DNA from: Emticicia sp. CRIBPO
GTDB taxonomy: Bacteria; Bacteroidota; Bacteroidia; Cytophagales; Spirosomataceae
Direction of reading: 5' to 3'
NCBI RefSeq assembly: GCF_009905725.1
Contig: NZ_JAAAKV010000004.1
Span: forward strand, 186,001-250,000
Length of the DNA: 64,000 nucleotides
This document shows, piece by piece, positions 53,642 through 61,754 of the stretch. How positions within the stretch are numbered: position 1 is the first letter of the stretch; the number at the start of each line of letters is the position of its first letter. The notes under the pieces were generated by a model. It was not told the origin of the DNA. It saw only the letters and a program-made list of their open reading frames with translations, and made no database searches. The translations under genes and the position numbers were made by a program.

Positions 53642-54238
53642 ATGAAAACAATTCTTATCTCAACCATCATTCTTTTTGTATTTGTTTTTAGCTCTTGTAA
53701 AGGTCCTCAGGGAGAGCCCGGACCGCAAGGGGCTACTGGTGCTACGGGGGCACAAGGCCCTGCCGGTCAGACCGGTTCGCCTGGGAAAGTGACTTTTTAT
53801 GCTACAGAGTGGATCAAATCTGACGGCAAATTTTGGATTGAAGGATATGATGCAGCGACCTTGACCTCAAGCATGTCTCTTTTGGATGGTGCAATCAGTA
53901 AACTGACCCAGGCAGACCTGAATGGTGGAATAATCCTGGTTTACGACACCTATGAAGAAGACAAGTCCATCATAAATGCCTTACCTTATGACTTTGTTTT
54001 TGGAGATAACCATGTGTGGTTTTCTTACGGGGCATCCAGGCTGAATAATCAAAACGCTATCAATCTTTATGCTACCTTTACCAAAAACGTCGACCCTAAA
54101 AAGTTCTTTACAGAAACAATGGGAAAAGATTCATGGTACCGGGTGATTATTATCCCGGCACTCGCGGGAGCCAGATTGAAGAACCTGGATTTCAAAGATT
54201 ATAATGCTGTTAAAGAGCATTTGGGGCTCAAAGATTAA
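53642..54238 (+). CDS. Lipoprotein with collagen-like repeat
   Basis: A 198-residue protein with signal MKTILISTIILFVFVFSSCK; the cysteine in SSC would be lipidated. Directly after it comes a collagen-like G-x-y run of about ten triplets (GPQGEPGPQGATGATGAQG, then PAGQTGSPG). A globular beta-rich domain with VTFYATEWIKSDGKFW follows. Short collagen stalks on Bacteroidota lipoproteins are known; they present the C-terminal domain at the surface. Its ligand is unknown. Confidence 0.8.
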   Translation: MKTILISTIILFVFVFSSCKGPQGEPGPQGATGATGAQGPAGQTGSPGKVTFYATEWIKSDGKFWIEGYDAATLTSSMSLLDGAISKLTQADLNGGIILVYDTYEEDKSIINALPYDFVFGDNHVWFSYGASRLNNQNAINLYATFTKNVDPKKFFTETMGKDSWYRVIIIPALAGARLKNLDFKDYNAVKEHLGLKD

Positions 54239-54363
54239 TCTGTGGATCAAAAGAGAGGTTTTTTATACAAACTATATTATTTTTGAAATGGGCAAGTGTT
54301 TTTTAATCAGAACAAAACGACCCCAAAGGCTCGCTGAAAACAGTATGTTTAAACTATTTTGAT

Positions 54364-54999
54364 ATGAATCTCCTCATTGCCGACGACCATCAATTGTTTC
54401 TTGAAGGACTTAATATGCTGGTTTCGAGGATTGAGGAGGTTCAACTTGTCAGGTTGGCCCGAAACGGTAAAGAGGTTCTGGATATCTGTAATGAACAGCC
54501 CATAGACCTGATACTGATGGATTTGGAAATGCCCCAATTGGGCGGTATAGAAGCTACTGAGATCATCAAGCGGGCTTTTCCGGACATCAAAATCATAGCC
54601 GTTACGATGTTAAATGATTACAACACCATCAGGAAAGTTCTCAGAAGCGGTATGGATGGCTATGTGGTGAAAAACCTCGGAATGGCCGAACTACAGAAAG
54701 CGATAGAGACTGTCATGAACGGGCAAATATATCTCAGTCCGGAAATTTCCAATATTCTGGCCATGGGTGTGGCCGGCCGAAAGCCTAATCATGCCTATTT
54801 ACCCGATCTTACGAAACGTGAAAAAGAAATAATCAAATTAATTATTGAGGGGTTGACGAATGAGTTAATCGCTGAAAAGTTGTTTCTGAGTCCGTTGACC
54901 GTCAGCACCCACCGCAAAAATGTGCTATCCAAGTTAAACCTGAAAAATACTGCCATGCTTGTAAAATATTGTGGTGATAATCCTGAAGTATTGACATGA
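54364..54999 (+). CDS. NarL-family response regulator
   Basis: A 211-residue regulator. The receiver has the acidic pair in IADDHQLFLEGL, the phosphoacceptor Asp53 in LILMDLEMPQLGG, and the Lys of VVKNLG. The C-terminal LuxR HTH reads LTKREKEIIKLIIEGLTNEL, then IAEKLFLSPLTVSTHRKNV. It overlaps the downstream kinase gene by 4 bp (ATGA at 54996), so the pair is a single two-component system. Confidence 0.93.
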   Translation: MNLLIADDHQLFLEGLNMLVSRIEEVQLVRLARNGKEVLDICNEQPIDLILMDLEMPQLGGIEATEIIKRAFPDIKIIAVTMLNDYNTIRKVLRSGMDGYVVKNLGMAELQKAIETVMNGQIYLSPEISNILAMGVAGRKPNHAYLPDLTKREKEIIKLIIEGLTNELIAEKLFLSPLTVSTHRKNVLSKLNLKNTAMLVKYCGDNPEVLT

Positions 55000-56933
55000 A
55001 AACTAAACTGCCTGTTTTCCTGGTTTTCTTTTTTACCGCATTGTGCTGTCGGGCACAATATGGTAATACGATAGATAGCCTGCTTAAGGTGGGGGAAAAA
55101 ATGCAGCTGGACTCAAATAAAGTCAGGAACAGGCAAAGGATTTCGGAACTATACCGGGGAACAAACAACAAAAAAGCGGAGGAATTCGCCTTAGAGGCCA
55201 TTCAGTTAGGAAAAAAGATTAAATGGTCAGCTCATTATCCCAGCCTTTACCTGAATCTTTCGAGAGTGCAGAATGTATTGGGCAATCATTCAAGTGCTAT
55301 TAAAATTCTGGATTCAACCATAAAATATGCTGGAAATCAATCGGATTGTATTTGTGATCCGGCAGAATACCAACTCCAATATTTGTTTAATTATTCCTAT
55401 TCAGGCCAGTATGACAAGGCTTATCAGCACGGCATAAAGGCCCTGAAATTGGCCGAAGAAACTAAAAACCAGAATCAGATAGCAAGAATAAACCTGAGGC
55501 TTGGTGAAGTCAGACAAAACCTGCATGATTTTGAAGGGGCTGTGAAAAATTATGAAACGAGTATGGAGGTGTGCAGGAGAAACAACTTCGAGGCCACTTT
55601 AAATTTAAACAGATGGATGCTGGCAAAGGTTTATATCGACCATTTTAAAGATCATCCCAAAGCATATAAACTACAAAAGGACTTGATTTTGTCTTACCGG
55701 GAGTTAAAAGATTCGGCACAGCTTTCGGGAGCACTGAACACCACAGCCAATGGATTGATTAAGAACTCAAGGTTCAGCGAAGCGAAGGTTCTTTTGCTGG
55801 AAGCATATCAAATAGCTCAAAAAGTAAACTATAAGCTATTCACCCAATATATTTGTTTTAACCTTGGCAAAGTTGCATTAACCGAGGGAAAATTCGATGA
55901 GGCAAAAAAGTACTTTAATGAAGGTCTGAAAATTGCAAAAGAGACAGATAATAAAGATGCCTTAGCTTCAGTTACCAACGATTTTTCTAATTATTATTTC
56001 GCCATCCATGATTTCCCGAAGGCCTTTTCTGCCGAATTTGAAGCAGAAAGCATTAAAGGCGATACAAGGGCAAAAGCAGTTATGAATTCAATGGCTGATG
56101 CAGAAGTGAAGTATCAAACTGAGGAAAAGGAAAAAGTGATTTTGGAGCAGGAACTTCAAATTGCCAATCAGAGGAACTGGATTTTAGGGGTGATCGGAGC
56201 GGCATTGATTACTTTGCTGGTCATTTTGCTATTTTATACCAACCGCCAGGCCAGACAAAAAGCCCAGTTTGCCGCCGAAAAGCTCAGGCTCCAAACCGAG
56301 AAAACCTCAGCTATCGTAGAGGCCGAAGAAACCGAACGCATAAGACTGGCAAAAGAATTACACGATGGGGTAGGCCCTATGCTTTCATTGGCCAAAATTC
56401 AACTCGAAACCGCCATGAACCAAACCCAATTCAATTCTATCGAACAAGAATCTTTTTTTAAAAACGCAAACACCATGATAGACGACGCAGCAAACGAAAT
56501 CCGTACGGTTTCTCATGATTTGATGCCCAATGCCCTTTTAATGCACGGTCTTGTAACTGCAGTACGGGAGTTTGTGAACAGGCTGAGCCTCACGGGAAAA
56601 GTAAAAGTATCTCTCGATATAGCCAACCTTGATGAACGTCTGCCACAGTTAACCGAAACGGTGTTGTACAGGGTTCTTCAGGAATTGATTGGCAACATCA
56701 TAAAACACTCGGAAGCCGCCAGCGTACAGATTCAATTGGTTCGCCATACCAACGAACTAATCATGATGATTGAGGACGATGGAAAAGGTTTTGATACATC
56801 ACAAATGGCTAATTTTAAGGGTATTGGGTTGAAAAATATCATTTCTAGAGTTGACTTTTTAAACGGAAAAGTGAATTTCGACTCCAACCCCAACAGAGGT
56901 ACCACGGTTATTGTGGAGGTTCCTTTGGTGTGA
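54996..56933 (+). CDS. TPR-containing histidine kinase (HisKA_3)
   Basis: A 645-residue kinase. A signal sequence (MKTKLPVFLVFFFTALCCRA) is followed by a periplasmic TPR-like helical region of ~350 residues. One membrane helix near 395-415 (WILGVIGAALITLLVILLFY) leads to a coiled segment. The HisKA_3 dimerisation domain has His456 in AKELHDGVGPMLSLAK, and the HATPase_c domain shows EDDGKGFD and KGIGLKNI. The layout is typical of Bacteroidota TPR kinases paired with LuxR-type regulators. The input signal is unknown. Confidence 0.93.
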   Translation: MKTKLPVFLVFFFTALCCRAQYGNTIDSLLKVGEKMQLDSNKVRNRQRISELYRGTNNKKAEEFALEAIQLGKKIKWSAHYPSLYLNLSRVQNVLGNHSSAIKILDSTIKYAGNQSDCICDPAEYQLQYLFNYSYSGQYDKAYQHGIKALKLAEETKNQNQIARINLRLGEVRQNLHDFEGAVKNYETSMEVCRRNNFEATLNLNRWMLAKVYIDHFKDHPKAYKLQKDLILSYRELKDSAQLSGALNTTANGLIKNSRFSEAKVLLLEAYQIAQKVNYKLFTQYICFNLGKVALTEGKFDEAKKYFNEGLKIAKETDNKDALASVTNDFSNYYFAIHDFPKAFSAEFEAESIKGDTRAKAVMNSMADAEVKYQTEEKEKVILEQELQIANQRNWILGVIGAALITLLVILLFYTNRQARQKAQFAAEKLRLQTEKTSAIVEAEETERIRLAKELHDGVGPMLSLAKIQLETAMNQTQFNSIEQESFFKNANTMIDDAANEIRTVSHDLMPNALLMHGLVTAVREFVNRLSLTGKVKVSLDIANLDERLPQLTETVLYRVLQELIGNIIKHSEAASVQIQLVRHTNELIMMIEDDGKGFDTSQMANFKGIGLKNIISRVDFLNGKVNFDSNPNRGTTVIVEVPLV

Positions 56934-57063
56934 AACACGAAGGGTAAATGACTTCATGTCAGTCCATCTTTACTCCGTCCGGCTTATTGGTGAAAAACCG
57001 TTGATTCATTTCCTTGAGCTACGCCGTCAGGATTTTCCATCCTTCGCGGCTGGTGTTTCTGAC

Positions 57064-57135
57064 TTAGATCTTCCGGTCTTCTTCTTTGCCGGTAGGATTG
57101 AAATAAATGAGGGTGTCTACTTTGTATTCTTTCAT
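57064..57135 (-). pseudogene. Decayed duplicate of the DUF4177-like gene
   Basis: The ATG region and upstream ~50 bp match 53290-53375 closely, including the leader TAATTTATAGCAAAA. The coding part MKEYKVDTLIYFNPTGKEED stops at 57064 after 23 codons. Beyond it, REGWKIL-like codons continue in other frames. Only a relic of a segmental duplication remains. Confidence 0.5.
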
Positions 57136-57376
57136 AATTTTCCAGTGTTTGTAATTTATAGCAAAACAAGGGGTTTTGTGCAAATTGCGGCTACCGGGAG
57201 AGGATATTCCCTGAACGTGAAAAGCAAATGTCCGTATTATTTAATAGTAAGGAAAGCCGAAGCTCATTTCTTACCATATGTCTTTAGAGTATCAATCATA
57301 TTTATAAAAAAAGACTCTATTATTTATCAGCCATTTTGAAAGTACTTTTAAGTTTAGCTAATTTTTTAAGTGTGAT

Positions 57377-58417
57377 TTACTTTACAAAAACAGAGTAAAC
57401 TACCGCGTTTTTTGTGCCGTCGGTAAGATTGGTAGCAACTCCATTTTTCCAGATTTTAGCTACTGTCTTGGAATCATATCCGTCTTTTCGTTCAAAACCT
57501 CCGACATATATATCCTGGCCGCTGACATAAATGGAGTTTGCCTCGGCCTCTTTTGTTCCGTCAGTGAGATCAGTAATTACTCCATTTTTCCAAGCTTTAG
57601 CCTTATATACTCCCGTAAAAACACGGCCTGATACGTATATGTCTTGATTTCCGATACATATGGAGTTTGCTTCGGCAATAAATTCACCGTCAGTAAGGTT
57701 TATGGCCACACCATTTTTCCAAACTTTAGCTATGGTAGTTGTTTTATTATTTTCATAGCTTGCTACGAAGCCGGCCACGTAAACATCGTTATTATGAACA
57801 AATATGGATTTGGCTTGGGATATTTGCTTTTCATCGATGTTTCCGTCGATATTGATTGCCACACCGTTTTTCCAGACTCTGGCTAAATAACGGGATTTAG
57901 CAGTAGATTCAAAACCTGCTGCATAAACATCTCCTCCACTAACAAATACGGAATTTACATCAGCCTTTGTTTCTCCGTTGGTAAGATTGACGGCTACTCC
58001 ATTTTTCCATATCATAGCTGCACAACCTGCTCCATATTCACATTCTTGACCTGCTACATAAACATCCTTCCCGCTGACAAATACTGAATTTGCCCTAGCG
58101 TAGTGCTTACCATTAGTAAGATTCGTAGCCACGCCGTTTTTCCAGACTTTGGCCATATACTCAGATCCTTTACCAGCGAAACCGGCCACATAAACATCAG
58201 AGTCAATTACAAATACCGCTGAAGCCTCTGAAAAATATGTACTGTCTGTAAGATAAGTTGCGACACCATTTTTCCAAAGTGTAGCAATGTTTCCTGATCC
58301 GTTTGATACAAGACCTACTGCATAAACGTCTTTAGGTACATCCGGTTCATCGTTTTTTTTACAAGTGGTAAATAAAATGGCACTTACGAAGGGAAGGATT
58401 AAGTTTTTTATTCTCAT
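57377..58417 (-). CDS. Repeat-propeller lipoprotein
   Basis: From ATG 58417 a 346-residue lipoprotein (signal MRIKNLILPFVSAILFTTCK, lipid cysteine in TTC). The body is seven to eight repeats of about 45 residues. Each has the form KNGVAxNLTDGx..AxANSVFVSGxDVYVAGF..AKVWK, and the last strand completes the first blade (IATLWK). A closed seven-bladed beta-propeller is likely. The TTG-rich upstream extension to 58498 is unlikely. Function is unknown. Confidence 0.8.
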   Translation of the reverse strand: MRIKNLILPFVSAILFTTCKKNDEPDVPKDVYAVGLVSNGSGNIATLWKNGVATYLTDSTYFSEASAVFVIDSDVYVAGFAGKGSEYMAKVWKNGVATNLTNGKHYARANSVFVSGKDVYVAGQECEYGAGCAAMIWKNGVAVNLTNGETKADVNSVFVSGGDVYAAGFESTAKSRYLARVWKNGVAINIDGNIDEKQISQAKSIFVHNNDVYVAGFVASYENNKTTTIAKVWKNGVAINLTDGEFIAEANSICIGNQDIYVSGRVFTGVYKAKAWKNGVITDLTDGTKEAEANSIYVSGQDIYVGGFERKDGYDSKTVAKIWKNGVATNLTDGTKNAVVYSVFVK

Positions 58418-58521
58418 TAGGTAATAAGTGTCTGCTTTTGGGATAATTATTAAGACAAAGATAAAACCAATTGAAGAAAAACAGGGAGAACGGTTCAAAA
58501 ATACGATTTTCTCACCGTCGC

Positions 58522-59421
58522 CTACCTCAACCCCTCCATCGCCTCCGCACTCACCCAGAAAATATCCCCGTCGCGGGAGAAGAACAGGTATTGGCCGTCG
58601 CTGCTTACAAAGGGGCAGAATTCGTAGCCTTCACTGTTGACTGCCGGACCCATGTTTTTGGCGGGTTGCCATTCGCCGGTTTTGCTCTTGAAACTGATGT
58701 AAAGATCACCCTTGCCCAGTCCTCCGGGGCGTTCGGTGCAGAAAATGAGGTATTGTTCGTCGGGTGACACAAAAACATCGGCTTCGTAATGTTCTGTATT
58801 AACTGCCTGACTTAGTTTCTGCGAAGGCTGGAATTGTCCCCCGGAATACTTCGAAAACCGTACGTCATAGTTTTTATCGTTAGCGGCATCTGTACCACCG
58901 TTGGACGAGAAATATATGGTGCCGTCATTCGTAAACGACATGTAATATTCGTTTTTGGCGGTGTTGATACCCGGCCCTGCATTCACAGGAACATCAGACC
59001 AGCCATCGTTTTTACGTTCGATGTACCAGATGTCAAAATCTTTTTTAGGTCCGGTGCCGTCGGCTGCACGGTCTGAAATAAAGAACAAACGCTGTCCGTC
59101 CGGCGACAGGAAAGGGTCGTTGTATTCATATTTATCACTGGTAATGACTGTTTTCGGGGCTGTCCAGCCATTGTTTTCAAAACGGACGCAGCGAATCTGC
59201 GGCTTGCCTTTGATGATCACCGCATAATAAAACTCCCTGCTGTCTTTGGAAAAAACTGACCCGTATTCATAGTGGTCTTTTAAAGAGACAGTGCCGGGAG
59301 CAAAGACCTTGGAGGTCAAACCGGGTGGCGGCTGGTTTAAATAAGCTGATGCAGATGGAACTGCGGTTTGAGCCAGCAATGTGCCGGAAGAAATCAGGAT
59401 GATAGTAAGTATAGCTTTCAT
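58522..59421 (-). CDS. Secreted PD40/TolB-like propeller protein
   Basis: A 299-residue exported protein (signal MKAILTIILISSGTLLAQT) with WD40-like PD40 blades: DPFLSPDGQRLFFISDR, EYYMSFTNDGTIYFSSN, ADVFVSPDEQYLIFCTERPG and CPFVSSDGQYLFFSRDGDIF. Such domains occur in T9SS- and OmpA-linked lipoproteins, but no OmpA part is present here. Ligand unknown. Confidence 0.85.
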   Translation of the reverse strand: MKAILTIILISSGTLLAQTAVPSASAYLNQPPPGLTSKVFAPGTVSLKDHYEYGSVFSKDSREFYYAVIIKGKPQIRCVRFENNGWTAPKTVITSDKYEYNDPFLSPDGQRLFFISDRAADGTGPKKDFDIWYIERKNDGWSDVPVNAGPGINTAKNEYYMSFTNDGTIYFSSNGGTDAANDKNYDVRFSKYSGGQFQPSQKLSQAVNTEHYEADVFVSPDEQYLIFCTERPGGLGKGDLYISFKSKTGEWQPAKNMGPAVNSEGYEFCPFVSSDGQYLFFSRDGDIFWVSAEAMEGLR

Positions 59422-59601
59422 GTTAAGTAATGGTTGAAAACCCTGAAAATCTTAATGATAGTCAGGGTTTTACAAACATAATTAATTCAGGTGTTTTTAA
59501 CTACTTTCGTAGTTCAAATTATTATTGGGTCTCCTGGTTCAGAGGTATTTTAAGACCTGGAAATCAGACATGCCGTAATCTTTAAGTGTAAGATAAGACT
59601 C

Positions 59602-60033
59602 TTAATCAACACAGTCAAAATAGTTTTTAAAGTAAAAGCTGATTTTCGCATTTTTGGGTACCTTGACCGGAATAAAATGAATGGAAATGTCCTTGGAATG
59701 CCGTATGCCAAACTCCAGGTCTTTTTCATACTTGCTGATCTTAGGTGCTTTGATGATCCGGTTGTATAAAGTATCAGACTTCGGATTGGTCACCACCAAC
59801 CTGAATTCACAGTCCATATCATTGGTATATTTGAGATTACCACACCAATCTGAGTAATTGGAACTGACATGGAAGAAGTACATCCTAAGTTGTTGAGTCT
59901 GTACTTTTGTGGGATCGTCTATTGACCACGACTTCCATGGGGGCGGGAAGATCAGAAACGCAGCCCAAACAAACAGGAATACAACAAAGGCAGCCATTTT
60001 CAACAAGGTTTTATGAAATCTGTTCAGTCTCAT
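59602..60033 (-). CDS. Hypothetical single-pass membrane protein
   Basis: A 143-residue protein with one N-terminal membrane segment (MAAFVVFLFVWAAFLIF) and a small periplasmic beta domain with cysteines at DWCGNLKYTNDMDC and a final C-V-D. The family is not recognised. It lies between the PD40 gene and the end-joining genes without evident linkage. Confidence 0.45.
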   Translation of the reverse strand: MRLNRFHKTLLKMAAFVVFLFVWAAFLIFPPPWKSWSIDDPTKVQTQQLRMYFFHVSSNYSDWCGNLKYTNDMDCEFRLVVTNPKSDTLYNRIIKAPKISKYEKDLEFGIRHSKDISIHFIPVKVPKNAKISFYFKNYFDCVD

Positions 60034-60284
60034 GAATTTTGTTTTTGTGATGTTTCAGGCATGTCAGGCCATCTGAAAACACATGGTAAAGAAAAGCAAT
60101 TAAAGCATGGGATTACTAATAATCGAATCTAAAGTTATTTAACGGTAATGAATATTTTTTACAGTGTTGGTTAATTTTCAATCTATCTGACTATTCCTGC
60201 ATTTTGGTGAAAGTTTTAGCCTTTATTTGATATTTAGCCCCCACGGAACAGATTTTTAACCCCTTTTAAAAAAAGAAACCGCCT

Positions 60285-61064
60285 ATGAAAGCCGTATGGA
60301 AAGGAAGTATAAGTTTTGGCCTGGTCAATATTCCGGTCAGGCTCTATACCGGGGTGAGTTCGCACCGCATCGAACTTGACATGGTCAGGGAAAAAGACCA
60401 TTGCCCGATACAGTATGTACGCGTCTGTAAAAAAGATGGTAAGGAAGTGCCCTGGGAGGATATTGCCAAAGGATATCAGAAAGAAAACGGTGATTATGTA
60501 ATCCTCGATAAGAAAGATTTTGAAAAGGCGGCTCCCGAACAGACCCACACTATCGATATTTTCGGGTTTATATTAGAGGATGAAGTGCCGTCCAAATACC
60601 TCGAAAAGCCTTATATCGCAGAGCCCACCAAAGAAGCCAAAAAGACTTATGCCCTCTTGAGGGAGGCCCTGAGAAAATCAGGGAAAGTGGGGCTGTGTAA
60701 ATTTATCCTCAGAACGACCGAGCACTTGGGCATCCTGAAAGTGGATGAAGATGCCATCCTGCTGATCCAGATCCGTTTTGAAGATGAACTGGTGGATCCG
60801 GGTGAAACAAAACTGCCGGTGAATGTCGACATATCCAAACCCGAGCTTGACATGGCCCTTTCGATCATCAACCAGCTGACCGAACCTTTCGATCCGTCGA
60901 AATACAAGGATACTTATAAAGAAAAACTCGTGGAGATGATCAAAAAGAAAGCGGCCCTGAAGCCGGGAAAGAAACTGGAAGCTCCGGAGGAAAAAACGAA
61001 GCCTTCCGTAACCAATGATCTGCTCGAACAACTGAAAGCCAGTCTGGAAGCCATAAAAAATTAA
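60285..61064 (+). CDS. ku: Non-homologous end-joining protein Ku
   Basis: A 259-residue bacterial Ku. The start MKAVWKGSISFGLVNIPVRL is diagnostic, followed by DHCPIQYVRVCKKDGKEV and the core helix DMALSIINQL. The C-terminal lysine-rich tail (KKKAALKPGKKLEAPEEK) contacts DNA. It binds double-strand ends as a dimer and recruits LigD, encoded 4 bp downstream. Confidence 0.97.
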   Translation: MKAVWKGSISFGLVNIPVRLYTGVSSHRIELDMVREKDHCPIQYVRVCKKDGKEVPWEDIAKGYQKENGDYVILDKKDFEKAAPEQTHTIDIFGFILEDEVPSKYLEKPYIAEPTKEAKKTYALLREALRKSGKVGLCKFILRTTEHLGILKVDEDAILLIQIRFEDELVDPGETKLPVNVDISKPELDMALSIINQLTEPFDPSKYKDTYKEKLVEMIKKKAALKPGKKLEAPEEKTKPSVTNDLLEQLKASLEAIKN

Positions 61065-61068
61065 CGCC

Positions 61069-61686
61069 ATGAAACTCGAGACCTATAACAAGAAGCGGGA
61101 TTTCAGCAAGACCGCAGAACCCGAAGGCAAGACGGCAAAAAGCGGTAAAGAGCTCCGTTTTGTCGTACAGAAACATGATGCTTCAAGACTGCATTATGAT
61201 TTCAGGCTGGAAATTGACGGGGTGCTGATCAGCTGGGCCGTACCGAAAGGGCCTTCGGCAGATACTTCTGTGAAACGCCTGGCCGTGCAGACGGAAGACC
61301 ACCCGATGAGTTATATTGATTTTGAGGGACTGATCCCGAAAGGGCAGTACGGCGGCGGCACCGTGATGGTCTGGGACATCGGTACTTTTCATGCGGAAGG
61401 TTATGAGGATAGGAAGGAAAGTCACCAGGCGTTGAAAAAACAACTAAAAGACGGCGACATCAAAGTGGTGCTGAACGGCGAGAAAATGAAAGGCTCCTGG
61501 CATATTTTCCGCTTAAAAGACAAAGAAAAGGAATGGCTGCTCGTCAAAGGAAAAGATGAATATGCCAATGCAGAGGAGGAATTTGACCAGCATTCGGTCT
61601 TAACCGGAAGGGACCTGGCACAGATAGAGCAGAACATTCAGAAAGGAAGTCTAAAAAAAAAATTACTTTCTCTCCTGAAGATGTAG
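61069..61686 (+). CDS. ligD: LigD 3'-phosphoesterase domain (5' part of split ligD)
   Basis: The frame codes for the PE domain: RFVVQKHDASRLHYDFRLEI with the catalytic His/Asp, WAVPKGPS, and the final AEGYEDRKESHQALKK. It ends MKM TAG just after an A10 tract (61653-61662), where the reading frame of the ligase part takes over. Canonical LigD of Bacteroidota is a single PE-ligase-polymerase protein, so this is the first part of a frameshifted or slippage-dependent gene. PE repairs blocked 3' ends before ligation. Confidence 0.9.
   Translation: MKLETYNKKRDFSKTAEPEGKTAKSGKELRFVVQKHDASRLHYDFRLEIDGVLISWAVPKGPSADTSVKRLAVQTEDHPMSYIDFEGLIPKGQYGGGTVMVWDIGTFHAEGYEDRKESHQALKKQLKDGDIKVVLNGEKMKGSWHIFRLKDKEKEWLLVKGKDEYANAEEEFDQHSVLTGRDLAQIEQNIQKGSLKKKLLSLLKM
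61653..61662 (+). other. A10 homopolymer at the ligD frame change
   Basis: Ten consecutive A residues (CTAAAAAAAAAATT). Reading with one extra A joins the phosphoesterase frame to KITFSPEDVADARKLSEF, PHGWRPQLATLTDAV and the ligase domain without interruption. Confidence 0.75.
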
Positions 61687-61754
61687 CCGATGCCAGGAAA
61701 TTAAGTGAGTTTCCACATGGTTGGCGGCCCCAGCTCGCCACGCTTACAGATGCG

